This document shows, one piece after another, positions 36,054 through 47,880 of a DNA stretch of 64,000 nucleotides. How positions within the stretch are numbered: position 1 is the first letter of the stretch; every line of letters begins with the position of its first letter. The stretch covers positions 23,968,001-24,032,000 of the forward strand of contig JAIVEN010000022.1 in the NCBI GenBank assembly GCA_026686845.1, in the 5' to 3' direction. The notes beneath the pieces are model-generated. The model was not told where the DNA came from. It did not search any database and saw only the letters and a list, made by a program, of their open reading frames with translations. Origin of the DNA: Adenanthera pavonina (taxonomy: Eukaryota > Streptophyta > Magnoliopsida > Fabales > Fabaceae). The position numbers and the translations under genes were made by a program.

Positions 36054-37217
36054 TACTACAAAAAATTTAACTTTCGACAGGGACAAAAGTTATTGCTGAA
36101 AGATTAAAAGTCGTTGCCAAAAATTTTTAGCAGTGACATTTTTGTTGCAACCTTGTTGTCAGCACAAGTCTTGTTGCCAAAAGCTTAGCGACGACGAAAA
36201 ATGTCATCACTAAAATTAGACATTTAATGGGGAAAAGAGTTGTCGCTAAATATATAAATTGTAGCCACTGAAAGTTTGACATTTGGTAACGACATTTAGT
36301 CATTGCTGAAAGTCTGTTGGCCACCATTGCAACCACACTATCAGGCTGCGCCACATCACCATCGGGACCCTACCACATCATCATCATATCATATAATCAT
36401 TTCAAATGTGTCTTCACCTAGGTTTGAACCCATAATGTCTTGCTCCCAGTGTCTTTGTATTCACCTTTTTACCAATTAAGTTGAAATGTAAGTGCAATCT
36501 TTATATAAGATATTAAATATATATATATATATTGTTTATTTATATACTAACACACACACACATATATATATATTTATAAATCAATATATTATTAAAAATA
36601 CACATATATTTTATTTTCAATTATTAATGTCATAAAATATTTTATTTATATATTTATATTTATGTGAATATTTATATTATAATTTTTAATTTTTAAATAT
36701 TCAATAACTTACATATAAATATATTTGTTTTTCTTTGGCAAGAAAAAATTTGTTTTCCTAGCCAACTTTTAAATTATTCTAATAAGAATAACATATTTCA
36801 TTAATTAAGATGAAGGAAAAGTAAAGATAAATGTGGATTGATTTCAATTTTGGATCTTTTAAGTCTTCAATCTCAGGTGGAGACAAAGTACTTTCAAAAT
36901 ATTCAAAATATTTCATATAAAAGAAAATACTAAAATACTTTATCTTTAACTAAAGATATTGACGATAAAATATATGTTGAATATCTAATTACTTATAATA
37001 AAATTATACAAATATAACACACTTGTCTTTGACCAAAGAAAATATTGAAAGTTGTATTTAGTGGTAACTCAAATGTCTCCACTAAAAGTAAGACCTTTAG
37101 TGATGTTAGACAAATGTTATCACTAGAAGTATGACTTTTGACCGTGACAAAAATAAATCATTGCTGAAAATATGATTTTTGGTGATGACAATAAAAGTTG
37201 TTACACTGAAAGTCTTT
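36054..37217. mobile_element. Relic of a CACTA-like element with subterminal repeats
   Basis: The left end reads TACTACAAAAAATTTAAC (CACTACAA with the first C lost). It is followed by many short repeats in both orientations of the type GACGACAAAAA / GTTGTCGCTAAA / GTCATTGCTGAAAG. The same kind of motif returns at 37,030-37,217 (TTTAGTGATG, CATTGCTGAAAATATGA, AAAGTTGTTACACTGAAAG). CACTACAA termini with GTCGT/GCTGAAA-type subterminal repeats are typical of plant CACTA elements. The right terminus is eroded and no transposase is present. Confidence 0.6.
36517..36570. repeat. (AT)n/(AC)n microsatellite
   Basis: Alternating TA, then CACACACACA, then TATATA within about 55 bp inside the CACTA relic. 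Confidence 0.85.
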
Positions 37218-37572
37218 GTTTTCTAATACATGTTTATCAATTGTTGATGATTAACCCACAAGCAGGCTACAATTGTTGAAATAGGAATGTATTCATTTGA
37301 TGAAATGACAAGAATCAGGATATTTGAATAGTAAAAAATTAAGGATAAAAAAATATAAAAAAGGAAAGTAAATGAAGGTATTGCTTTATTTGTCCCCAAT
37401 TTTCCTCTATGTTGTAGTTGCCCTCTCCATGTCTCTTTTGAAAGCCAAAGCGGATCCATCCAATTGTAGCTCAAGGTAAACGGCTGCACTTATTAAAACT
37501 GCCAATGAATCACCTTTAAATTGATCGTTTGTAAAACATGAAACGAACGACTTGATATCACAGTTTTTTGTT

Positions 37573-37589
37573 CACTAGTGGAAAAAAGG
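37573..37589 (+). repeat. CACTA left terminal inverted repeat
   Basis: CACTAGTGGAAAAAAGG, preceded by GTT. Subterminal TAGAACGGT / CCGTTCTAAA pairs follow at about 37,608-37,637, and a diverged TCTAGAGCGGTCA at about 37,697. Confidence 0.95.
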
Positions 37590-37737
37590 TGAACTAAGAC
37601 TAAAGTTTAGAACGGTCAAAAACAAATCCGTTCTAAAATAAAACACCGGTGGCATTTTTGTAATTTTTGTAAATAAAATACGTAGCTTTTTTTTTTCTAG
37701 AGCGGTCACTTAAATCACCGTCTTATATTTAATTTTT

Positions 37738-38282
37738 TTGTTTAGTAGAGATTTGCTCATTTTGAAATTTTTACTTTCCAGTACAGTTAACAAGAACCAC
37801 CCGTCCTCTAAAAATTTTTATCTTTATAGAAATTTTTGGCGCTATCTTCCAAACCTATACGCTCGCTCGCGGCAAACTCAGACGCTCCCTCGCGGCAAAC
37901 CCTTCTCCTCTAATTTTTCTAAGCAGAGCCCTAAGGAACCATATTCATCAGCGGCGTTCCCTCTCTCGGTGAAAATACTTGCCATCGGCACTCTGGCAAC
38001 CATTGACACAATTTGGTTTGGCTCTCCAGGAAAGTCCTCACCATTAGCTCTCTTCAACTCGGCTCGTTACCACTCACCTTCGGTCTCTCTCCACCACACC
38101 GTCGCTCTCTCCATCACATCTCTATATTTTTGGCCAAACCTTCTCTTCTATTTTTACCATTCCCAAATTTCGAACCCTATTGTACACCCTCGTGAAACGG
38201 CTGACCAACACATCACACACCATCGGCGCTGTCTCCCCCAAATTTGGGTTTTGTTCTATGCAATGTCAAGAAGCTTTTACAG
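37738..38282 (+). other. Open stretch in the CACTA 5' region, possible untranslated leader exon
   Basis: A 182-codon open frame runs from 37,738 through C-rich, TC-repeat DNA to a stop that overlaps a potential splice donor (CAG|GTAGTC at 38,281). The translation is Ser/Pro/His-rich and resembles no family I know. The pyrimidine-rich composition looks like a 5' leader of the transposase transcript or captured gene UTR. I do not claim a protein. Confidence 0.3.
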
Positions 38283-38918
38283 GTAGTCTTAAATTCTCTC
38301 ATGTTTAATTGGGATTTCGGAGATAAAATCATATCTTGTCTTCTGTTTTGATTATTTCTAGCATGATTGAATGCTATGCTTGAACTAAGAACCTTAACAC
38401 AAAGCGTGCATCATTACTTGGTTCAGGCCCTTTTTATTGAAGGTTGTGATCGTTCAACTGGTTTTTGACTGTGGGTTTTGCCATCTTTTGTTCATTTATC
38501 TATATGCAGTCCCCTTCCCTATTTTGCCACTATAAGAAAAGAAAAGGAAAGAAAGGATCGCTTTAGTCTGGCATTTGGTCTGCATGTCATGATTCAGCAT
38601 GCTTGTTCTCATGCTTCAGAATTGGTAGACATTTTTTCGGCCAGTTTAGCTATTAGCATAAGCTTTTAAAAACTATTGGTGTTCCGACGAGTTCATAAAG
38701 TAGGCTTGCTTATAAGTCCTCGATGCAAGTCCTGGATTTGTATATTAATAGTTGTTTGGGTATTAGACTATTTTGGAGAGCATCAAACGTGATATAGCTT
38801 GTCTGATTCTGTGTTCAGACTCCTTCAGCTTTCATGATGGCTTGTTCCCCACCAAGTTCAAAGTTTCAACTTATGCTATTACTGACTCATTGTTTCTTTC
38901 TCTTACTTGTTTTGTCAG

Positions 38919-38988
38919 GAACCTGTGAAGACCAAGCATCCTCAACTTCATTATGAGTCAAAACTATATATGCTTCTTCAAGGAGGAA
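38919..38988 (+). pseudogene. Captured exon of a casein-kinase-1-like gene
   Basis: Bounded by TTTGTCAG and GTAAGTTCG splice signals, the exon reads EPVKTKHPQLHYESKLYMLL then QGG. This is the block after the catalytic lysine in plant CK1-like kinases, where the next residues are normally TGIPHLKWFG. The exon phase is the one such genes use. No flanking kinase exon (glycine loop before, IPHLKWFG after) was found within 38-41 kb, so only about 23 residues of the kinase remain. It lies inside the CACTA element in transposase orientation. It is best explained as host-gene capture. Confidence 0.85.
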
Positions 38989-41322
38989 GTAAGTTCGTTA
39001 TCCTTTGGTTTCTCTGTTATTGTGATTTTTCAATTCCTCTTCCTGTGGGTATTCCCTCCTTTTGTTTACTCTTTTGAAACAACATTAGTAGGGTGCTTCT
39101 CTGACTAAAGTGTTCAATTTTTTATTTTTTTTTGGAAGCTGGTATTATCCAATGGCTGACTTCATTCTTCTGTTACTCTCTCACTTTCATGGGCCCCTTT
39201 TAATTGTCAAATATCACTAATCCCTTCATGTTTATGAATTACATCTACTGATGGCTAGAAAAAAAAAAAGAATTGCATGTACTGTTCTATCCATCATGAT
39301 ATGATAAGCCTCGCACACGTAAGAGTTTCTTTCTTAAATTTGATTGATCATAGGATCCATAGTCCCAATTAAGGTACATTTAAGTTTAAATGTTTCTTGG
39401 AGATTACTGTAGCCATTTTCTTATTGCTTTTGGAATCCTAGTTTGGTGAAAATTAAAGAAATTTATTGTTGTGCCCTGCTGGATATCCTACGAAACAGCT
39501 AGTCTGTGTGGAAGAAAATGCTCCAACTATCAAAATTGTTTGGATCTCTATTATTTGTTTTAGGTTTTAGGGAGGGATCTTCAATTGCCTGTTGATCATT
39601 GAACTCATGAACTCTTCAGTTATTTTTTTTTCAAGCCACCGAAATGAGAAGTTATGTTTTTTTCCAAAAAAAAGGGACCATTTTCGAATTTGATGTATTC
39701 AACTGTAGAAGAAAAGGAGTCAAAATTATCCCATGTAGGAGTATGTGCTAGTGCTATCACATTTTGTCATGTGCAGGAGTAAAAACTTTAAAGAAAAAGA
39801 GAGAAATTAGAAATAGTTTAAGGTGGAATCACTCCCATTACCATAACTACTTACCTATTCGTTTTAGAAGAAATGTGATTCAAGAGATGGAAGTGAAGAC
39901 AATAGCTGAACATCTCCGTCCATCATAATGCCCGAATTTGGTGCTTGACTTTTCCCTGTAGAAAAAGGAGTCAAAATTAGTTTCTGTAGCAAAGCATCAG
40001 TCAGCATAAATTGGTTTCTCTTTGCGAATAACAAAAGTTATATATGCTTTCATTTCTGCTTTAGATATTATCTTTGGCATCTAAATACATGTGTTCAACT
40101 CTCTTTTTGTACCATGCTATCTTGTCAGTGATTTCAGCTTCGGTTTGTTAAATATTCTGAAGTCTTAACTAGTCACATTTGGGTACTATCATCCAATAAT
40201 TATATGCTCGCTTTGTTATTTTTATTTTTTTTTACCGCTTGTACTTCTTGATGTGTTTTACTGTTAATGGGAATCACATCCTATTAATTGAAAATATATG
40301 TACATTGAATCTATATTATAGGAAATTGCATGTGACTTGCTAGTTCAGCTGGATCAGTTGGCAATATTAAGAATAAAGATTCATATCTTTTCATAAATGA
40401 CCATAATATCTGTTTTAGGTTAGGTGGAGTATCTTGTTCTCAGCTTGTTTGTTTTAGATAATAAGTTACGTGATGCAAGATGAGAACAATGTTTATTATA
40501 TTTTTTATTGTGTTATGATTAACATTTTTCAGAATTAGAGATTTGAATGGAGTCATTTGAACCTAGGGATATCTCATATACCATTTGATAGTATATCCTA
40601 GAAAATAATAGGATACCTGCTATCTTTTGGATTCGTTGGTTAGGTAGGATGCGTTAGAGTTATTACCCCTGATTAATATAAGAATCGATTTCTGTACCAC
40701 TTATTATAATGCCGACATTCTATTCCTCATTTTAAATTTTAATCTGCATTTTTTCTCACTAGTGTGAAACCACCATGTGAGAGAGATCAGTTCTCAATTT
40801 TGCTTTTCTTTTTTTTTTGTTGCTCTGTTTTACTACTTATGAGGAAGAATAACAAAAGTGGCATTTGAGGAAATTGTAGGAATTTATGGGTTTAGATTCT
40901 TAGAGTTATTACTCATGCACATCGAGTGAAAGCTGCAAGTTTCTGCTTTAAAATTTGCTATGCTTTACCTTTGATTACTCATGCCTCAACTCACTTTTGT
41001 AGCATGTCACAATAGATTCTCAAGTAAACTCCATGTTAATGGCCAATGGTTGTTACGTGTCTATTTGTCATGTGTAGGAGTAAAAAACAAGTCAAAATCC
41101 TCTGCTGTAAATAATTGACTGCATGAAGCGCGGTAAGAGAAAGGTAGAGAAAAAACTATAATATGTTTAAATAAATGAAATGGACCGATACACCTTCATT
41201 TCTTTTTGTCACTTTCTCTCTTGCCTCATTGAGAATCTTGGATTCTGCATTTTTGTGATGTTAAGTTTTCCTCTTTTCCTTTGATTTAGCAGGTTAAGAT
41301 GAGAAGCAAAATCCAATTCTAG

Positions 41323-42155
41323 TCAAACAAACTGCTTGCTGAAAGAGCTCTTTCTGTACATGCTCATAAACTTGGCCACAAATTCTGCAGAGAATTGCAT
41401 ATCAGTCTATTTATTTACCAAAACAGTAAGTCATTGCATATATGAAAAAATGAGTGAATATGGTGTGATTCATGTAAATATGTTGTCAGCGATTAGAAGG
41501 ATTTGGATATCTTTGCTAGCTAATTTGTTTAAAGCTTTAGTTCTTGTATGGAGTCTTTTGTCCTATGAAGTGAAAGTATATGGAATTGAATTACTAATTT
41601 GGCATCATATATAATTATATATATAGTTGAAATTTTGATGAGGAAGGAGAAACTCACATAATAAGCATGCCAGACGTAGAGTTCCCTTTTTGAGGTGGCT
41701 TCGATTTTTTTCATAAGTTCTTCCACTAGTTTCTGCAAGTTAGAGCACAAAATCCATTAAAATAGTGTTTTTGGGAAAGCCTTACTTTACCAGACATGAG
41801 GACATGAGATAAGTGATTGATCACCCGAAGAATCAGTTTTGGGTGGACAAAATCCTCGATAAGCTTCTGAAATTTCTCTCTTTCTGAGATTAGGCTGATC
41901 AAACAACAACAAAATATAGATATGATTTGTTACAGTCTTGCTCAACTTTTGGGGCCTCCAAAGATGGATGGAGGTGGATATATATATATATTTCATAGTT
42001 TTCAATTTTTTTGCCTTGAATTTGATGGATCAACTAAGACTTCTGAAGCAATTTCTATTACAATATCTTCCCATACAATTGGAATTGGTTGCTCTTCCAA
42101 AAATGGATATCTGCATAGAGAAATACCGTCAGGAAGGTTTTGTAGAGTTTCTTCA
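41323..42155 (-). pseudogene. Captured multi-exon fragment of an unrecognised host gene
   Basis: Four exon-like blocks lie antisense to the transposase: 42,155-42,015, 41,894-41,786, 41,732-41,658 and 41,384-41,323. The first three join in one phase (phase 2 into exon 2, then phase 0) into about 108 codons without a stop. They include RYPFLEEQPIPIVWEDIVIE, FVHPKLILRVINHLSHVL and KLVEELMKKIEATSKRELYV. Acceptors are CTCAG, GATCAG and TTGCAG; donors are GTAAGG and GTGAGT, but the first donor is GC rather than GT. The fourth block reads FVAKFMSMYRKSSFSKQF and ends at TGA, the likely C-terminus. It needs a phase-1 intron, so another exon is missing or the frame is broken. I cannot name the protein. 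Confidence 0.6.
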
Positions 42156-43691
42156 CTGAGATGTCATAACACCCCCCCCAACAAATCAAAAAGAAAAATT
42201 GTGCGTAAGAAAATTATCCTTCAATAAAATAAAATGTTTTTTTTTGGGTTATATATTTTTATTTTTTTTAATAAAATGACCTGGTTATAGAATTTGATGG
42301 AGTTCCCTTATTGACTCATTGGAGCTGTTCATTTTAATCTTTGCGTTATATGTTTTTTTTTTGGGTTATATATATATATATTAATAAAAAGTTAGTTTGT
42401 CCCTAGATAAGCTAACTTTTTGCTGCCCCCATTCTCCTAATTAAATTTAATTTTTAATGGAATAGTATATCCAACAAAATCCAAACATAGCATTACTATT
42501 ACTAATTAATAATTAAGCTGACACATTGGAATAGAACTAGAGTGCATGTATATAATTGCGAGTGAAGGAAGCACGAGGAAAGCAAGTTGTCATTTTTCTT
42601 AGTGCTTCTGAGCTGAAATGACATTTGACTGAACAGTGTTTTCTGAGAAACAACAAAACTATTTGTCTTATTGTGACTGGAACAATGTTTTCTGACTTTC
42701 TTCTTGTTTCATTCATAGTTTATGGATGTGTTTAATTTTATACATTTTCTAAAATAATTTGTAAAACACTCACTTTTAATTTTCTTAGCACTCTTTTTTC
42801 GTACTTTTTTATTCCATATATATTCTTATATTTAATAATTCTCTCACTTTGGAGCTTTATTTCATGCACTTCAATCTGCTTGTTTATATATTCTTTCTTA
42901 TGTTTTGATTGTGACTAACTCACATCATTGCATGTGCTTGAGTGTAATGGATTGCCAAGTACAATTTATTTCTTTATTTTATTCTTCATTCTACTATGCC
43001 TCTGCACTCACTTCATTTTTTATGCTTAAAATGCAGTATCAGCAAGAAAGACAGAGAGGCATTTTCAAATTTGAACTCTAGATGGAATCTCTGAATCTGC
43101 ACTGAGAAGAAAAGCGCATTGAAATATGCTGAAGTTTACCCTCTTCCTGACCTAGGATTCTCTGATGTCTTGAAGTGCTGTTTGTAAGAAACACGTGAGC
43201 ATTAATTTTTTTTTTCAAACATGCTTCTGGATAAGTTTATAAGAACTAGTAAAGTATGATGACATTGTGTGAGAACCTTCTATATTTGATTGCTTTCGTT
43301 AGGTTGGGTTTGTATATTAGGATGAACTATGTATTGTATGTATTGCATTGTGATTACTCATAACTTATAAAATTCTCAGTCAATAGAGGCTGTGAAATTC
43401 TTGTTCTGTTCTTGTTACTCAGCTGGGTGCTTATTCTGTTTCTTATCTGCATGCAGATTTGGAGAAGAGCCATGACCACTCCCAGCCTCTGCTGAATTTC
43501 CTCACTTTACACACACACAAAGGTAAAGTTGTGTTTGGTTTTCACAACTACATTGTCTTTTGTTTCTGCTTCTTCAATTAAATTCATTAAGTGATGGATC
43601 GTAGTTGGATGAATGCTGTTTGTTTAAAACTATTTTCCATTCTAGTGTACAAAAACTATCCCATATTAACACCAATTTCTTTAAGGCAGTC

Positions 43692-46124
43692 ATGGATCGT
43701 AGTTGGATGAATGCTAGAAGAACAAGTGATGAATATGAGAATGGGGTAGAGGCGTTTCTAGAATTTGCTCAAAGAAATGTTCTTGATAGTAATGGGAAGT
43801 TTTATTGTCCTTGTGTAAAATGCTTGAATGAGAGGCGACTGAATATTGTGGAAATTAGAGAGCATTTGCTTTGTGACGGGTTTAACAGGAGGTATACACA
43901 ATAGATATGGCATGGTGAAAAATTAGAAATGCCTAGTGTATCCCAACAGGCAGAAGTTGATGTAGATATGGATAATCGACTAGAGGACATGATCCATGAT
44001 GCAGGAGTAGAGCCCTTTGAGCAAGAATAGGTATATGATAATTTGTGTAGTGATGCAGAGAAGCCTTTGTACCCGGGATGCACTAAAATTACACGGTTAT
44101 CAGCAGTGTTGAGATTGGTCAACTTGAAAGCGAGAAATGGGTGGAGTGATAAAAGTTTTACAGAATTGCTTGAGCTGTTGAAAAAAATGCTTCCAGAAGG
44201 TAACGAATTACCAGTTCGAAACTATGATGCGAAGAAAATCTTGTGTCCAATGGGTCTAGATTATAAAAAATCCATGCTTGTCCTAATGACTGTATATTGT
44301 ACAGAGATGAGTATGAAGGGCTACATGTATGTCCAAAATGTGGGACATCACGCTACAAAGTGAAAGAGGTTAATGACACCAATTGTGATATGATCATTGA
44401 AGGGCCTCCTGCAAAGGTATTATGGTATCTCCCAATAATTCCAAGGTTTAAACGCTTGTTTGCTAATGCAAAGGATGCAAAGAACTTGAGATGGCATGCA
44501 GATGAAAGGATACGTGATGGAAAGCTTCGACATCCGGCTGATTCCCCTCAATGGAAGACAATCAATCAATTGTTTCCTGACTTTGGCAATGAGCCAAGAA
44601 ATCTTAGGCTTGGACTTTGTACTGATGGAATGAACCCTTTTGGTAACCTTAGTAGTCAACATAGTACATGGCCTGTTCTCTTAGTGATTTATAACCTTCC
44701 TCCTTGGCTATGTATGAAACGCAAGTACATCATGTTATCTATGTTGATTTCAGGCCCCAAACAACCGGAAAATGACATAGATGTTTACTTGGGACCTTTA
44801 ATTGAAGACTTGAAAAAGTTGTGGGAGGAAGGTGTTGATGTATTTGATGCTTATTACAAGGAGCCTTTTAAGATGCGTGCCATGATCTTTTGCACAATAA
44901 ATGACTTTCCGGCATATGGAAACTTGTCTGGATACAGTGTTAAAGGGCATAAAGCATGCCCTATCTGTGAAGAAGACACATGCTACCATCAACTTGAGTA
45001 TGGAAGGAAGACAGTGTATCTTGGTCACCGTAGATTTCTCAGACGAAACCACCCGTATCGTAGACTGAAAAAAGCTTTCAATGGATCACAAGAGAATGGA
45101 AATGCACCAGAGGCATTAACTGCAGAGCAAGTATATCAACGAGTGAAAGACTTAAATGTTATCTTTGGTAAGACTCAGAAGCTTGGAATTGAAAAAAAAT
45201 TATGGAAAAAGAGATCTATCTTTTTTAGTCTTCCATATTGGCGGAGTCTCGAGGTTAAGCATAGTATTGATGTGATACACGTGGAGAAAAATGTGTGTGA
45301 TAGTCTTATTGGCACGCTTCTCAACATACAGGGCAAGACCAAAGATAGTACAAATGCGAGACGAGATTTGGTTGCCATGGGAATACGAGTAGAGTTGGCT
45401 CCGCAAGAATTAGGTAAGAGGACTTACTTGCCCCCAGCTTGTCATACACTCTCTAAAAATGAGAAAAGAAGTTTTTGTGAGTGTTTACGTGGTGTCAAAG
45501 TGCCCCAAGGGTATTCTTCGAATGTTAAACGGCTTGTGTCAATGAAAGATCTAAAATTAGTAGGTCTAAAGTCTCATGATTGCCACATCTTGATGCAACA
45601 ACTATTACCTGTGGCTATTCGAGATATATTGCCAAAAAAAATTAAGATACACTATAACCAAACTATGCTTCTTTTTCAATGCTATATGTAGCAAAGTTAT
45701 TGACCCTAAAAAATTGGATGAACTAGAGAATGATGCTGCTGTTATCCTGTGTCAACTTGAGATGTACTTTCCACCTTCATTTTTCGATATCATGGTACAT
45801 CTAATTGTCCATCTAGTGAGGGAGATAAGGCTATGTGGCCCTATTTATTTGCGGTGGATGTATCCATTTGAGCGATATATGAAAATCCTAAAAGGGTATG
45901 TCAAGAATCCACAACGGCCTGAAGCATCTATTGTTCAAAGATATGTTTCCGAAGAAGCTATTGAGTTTTGTATTGAGTATGTGTCAGAAGCAGAAGCTGT
46001 TGGACTTCCTATGTCATGCCATGAGGGGAGATGTGCAGGTAAGGGTACTCGGGGGCTAAAAGTAAAGGGAATGGGTCGTGAAGAAGTGCTACAAGCACAT
46101 CTAAGGGTACTTACGTGTATTTGA
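43692..46124 (+). pseudogene. CACTA TNP2-type transposase, broken by stops and frameshifts
   Basis: Starts MDRSWMNARRTSDEYENGVE, the Transpos_assoc domain, whose cysteines appear in GKFYCPCVKCLN. The Transposase_21 region follows (CPKCGTSRYK, YLPIIPRFKRLF, LRLGLCTDGMNPFGN, GPKQPENDIDVYL and GHKACPICEEDT). The DUF4218-like region comes last (SHDCHILMQQLLPVAIRDIL; PPSFFDIMVHLIVHLV; GPIYLRWMYPFERYM). In-frame stops lie at 43,902 and 44,028. One-base frameshifts lie near 44,268 (a short A-run) and near 45,655-45,665. The usual DUF4216 C-terminal region is absent. The protein would bind the element ends and cut; this copy cannot make it intact. Confidence 0.93.
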
Positions 46125-46129
46125 TTATC

Positions 46130-46548
46130 AGAGCTTTGGATACTTACCATGTCATGAAAGGTAAGCGTCGAAATATGATGCAGGATGTCATGTGGGAGTA
46201 CCCAAAGGTAAACTTTGAACATTAGCTCTTTATGGAATAATATTTTCCCCATTTTTTATTTTGGTTATTATTTGTTCATTTGTAGTGTCGTAAACAACCA
46301 GGGAGCACAGAGTGTGGTTACTATGTTATGAAACATATGCTTGATATTATCACCTCAGGCATTGTTGGTTCATACAAAGGGGTAATTATATTTTTCACTA
46401 TTTCATTTGGTTCCTTTGCGAGTTATTCATGTTTTAATAGGCTTTGAATTTGCAGAGATTTGACAATATTGAACCTTTTTCTGGAGAGGAAATTAAAAAT
46501 GTTAAGATCCAGTGGGCAAAATATTTTCTAGAGGCCATTCCACATTGA
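46130..46548 (+). pseudogene. Ulp1/C48 SUMO-protease fragment, catalytic-Cys half
   Basis: Three exon-like pieces, 46,130-46,207, 46,286-46,381 and 46,456-46,548, are joined by GT-AG introns in one frame. They read YHVMKGKRRNMMQDV, then CRKQPGSTECGYYVMKHML, then FDNIEPFSGEEIKNVKIQWA to a TGA stop. QPGSxxCGYYVM is the oxyanion Gln and nucleophilic Cys block of plant-transposon Ulp1 proteases. The upstream half with the catalytic His and Asp is missing; the preceding sequence is the tail of the transposase. Ulp1-like genes are often carried by plant DNA transposons. Here the piece adjoins the transposase after an apparent internal deletion. Confidence 0.85.
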
Positions 46549-47649
46549 AGGTTAGGTTATACATTTGAAGATTGAAACTAGTAGTCATTCTTACTATAAT
46601 TTTTCTGTCTTTAAATTGTCTTTGTACTTATTATTGGACAAAACTTGGAGAAAATCAGTGGATAATTAGTAGCTTGGATTGGCAAGTTTTATTGTTTTAG
46701 TTAGTAACATGCATATTGATAGGTGTTGAAATGGTTAAGTATGCAAATGTCCCTTTTATTTTTTATTTTCAATGAATGAGGGTCAATGAGTTTATCTTGT
46801 GTTTTCTTTACAATGCATAATATTTGCATGTTTTAATTGGCTTCTAGGAGTTTAAGTTCACCATGTTTTTGCTTAAATTTTAATGTACTTGATGTCATTT
46901 ATATATATATATGCATCTATTTTGAGATTGCATAAGTGTGGAGCAATTATGAGGCTTGCCTTTTTAATGGCATGCATATATGTTTTGTATTTCTCACAAG
47001 TATTTTACTGAACATCTACAGACATGTGTAGATCGAGTTCAATCATGGACACTGTTTTGATTTACTTGACTTATACAAGGTTTGTAATGTATGGCCATGT
47101 TCAAAAGCTTTTTATTCTTCTTCTTGGTGGTGGTGTTTTATTCATAAGATTAAATATGCATGCAGTTATATGTTTTACACTATGTACAACTAAATTGTAT
47201 CTAAATATATATTCTTATATTCTATGGTCATGCACCATGTTTAACTATTTCTTATCTTCAAGATAAATATTATTTATATCACATATTGATTATTCTTTAC
47301 CTATGACATTTTCTGCAGGGGTTTATGCTAGGGGAAGGTGCACATATAGAAGATCAAACAAAAACTTTTTGATTTAAGTAGGCAAAAATATGATCTTTAG
47401 AGTCCATGATTGTATAGTTGGGTTAGGGAAAAACATGATTGCTTTTTGGATTTAATGTTGGGTTATGGAAAAACTTTATGATTGTTTTTTGAAGTTAGAA
47501 TGCACACAATATATATATATAGATATTTGTTGAGTCATAATTAGTTTCTAACTTTAAAGTAGCTGCTACATATATAGAGTATTTTGGATAAATGTAGTTA
47601 CAGGAAGGATGGATGTCAAAATTGAGTTCATTTATAAAAAAAAAAAAAA

Positions 47650-47880
47650 TTTCTAGAACGGTTAGGTTAAGCACCGTTCTAGAAATTGGAACTTCTAGAA
47701 CGGTGTCAAACAACAAACCGTACTAGAAAATCTTATTCAATTGCACTTTCTAGAACAGTTGCTTTTGTGAACCGTTCTAGAAATATCTTTCTAGAACGGT
47801 TAATCAACCGTTCTAAAAAGTGTGACTTTCTATTACCCCCATTTCTATAACTATGGGTTAACCGTTCTAGAAAGCCTTTT
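47650..47880. repeat. CACTA right subterminal repeat array
   Basis: About nine copies of TTCTAGAACGGT, or its complement ACCGTTCTAGAA, in direct and inverted orientation within about 230 bp. Each is separated by 8-35 bp, with single-base variants. By analogy with En/Spm these would be transposase or TNPA binding sites. Inverted pairs can form hairpins. Confidence 0.92.

Noticed and set aside
44420..45406. Minus-strand open frames across the transposase.
   Set aside because: Antisense shadows of the transposase coding frame.
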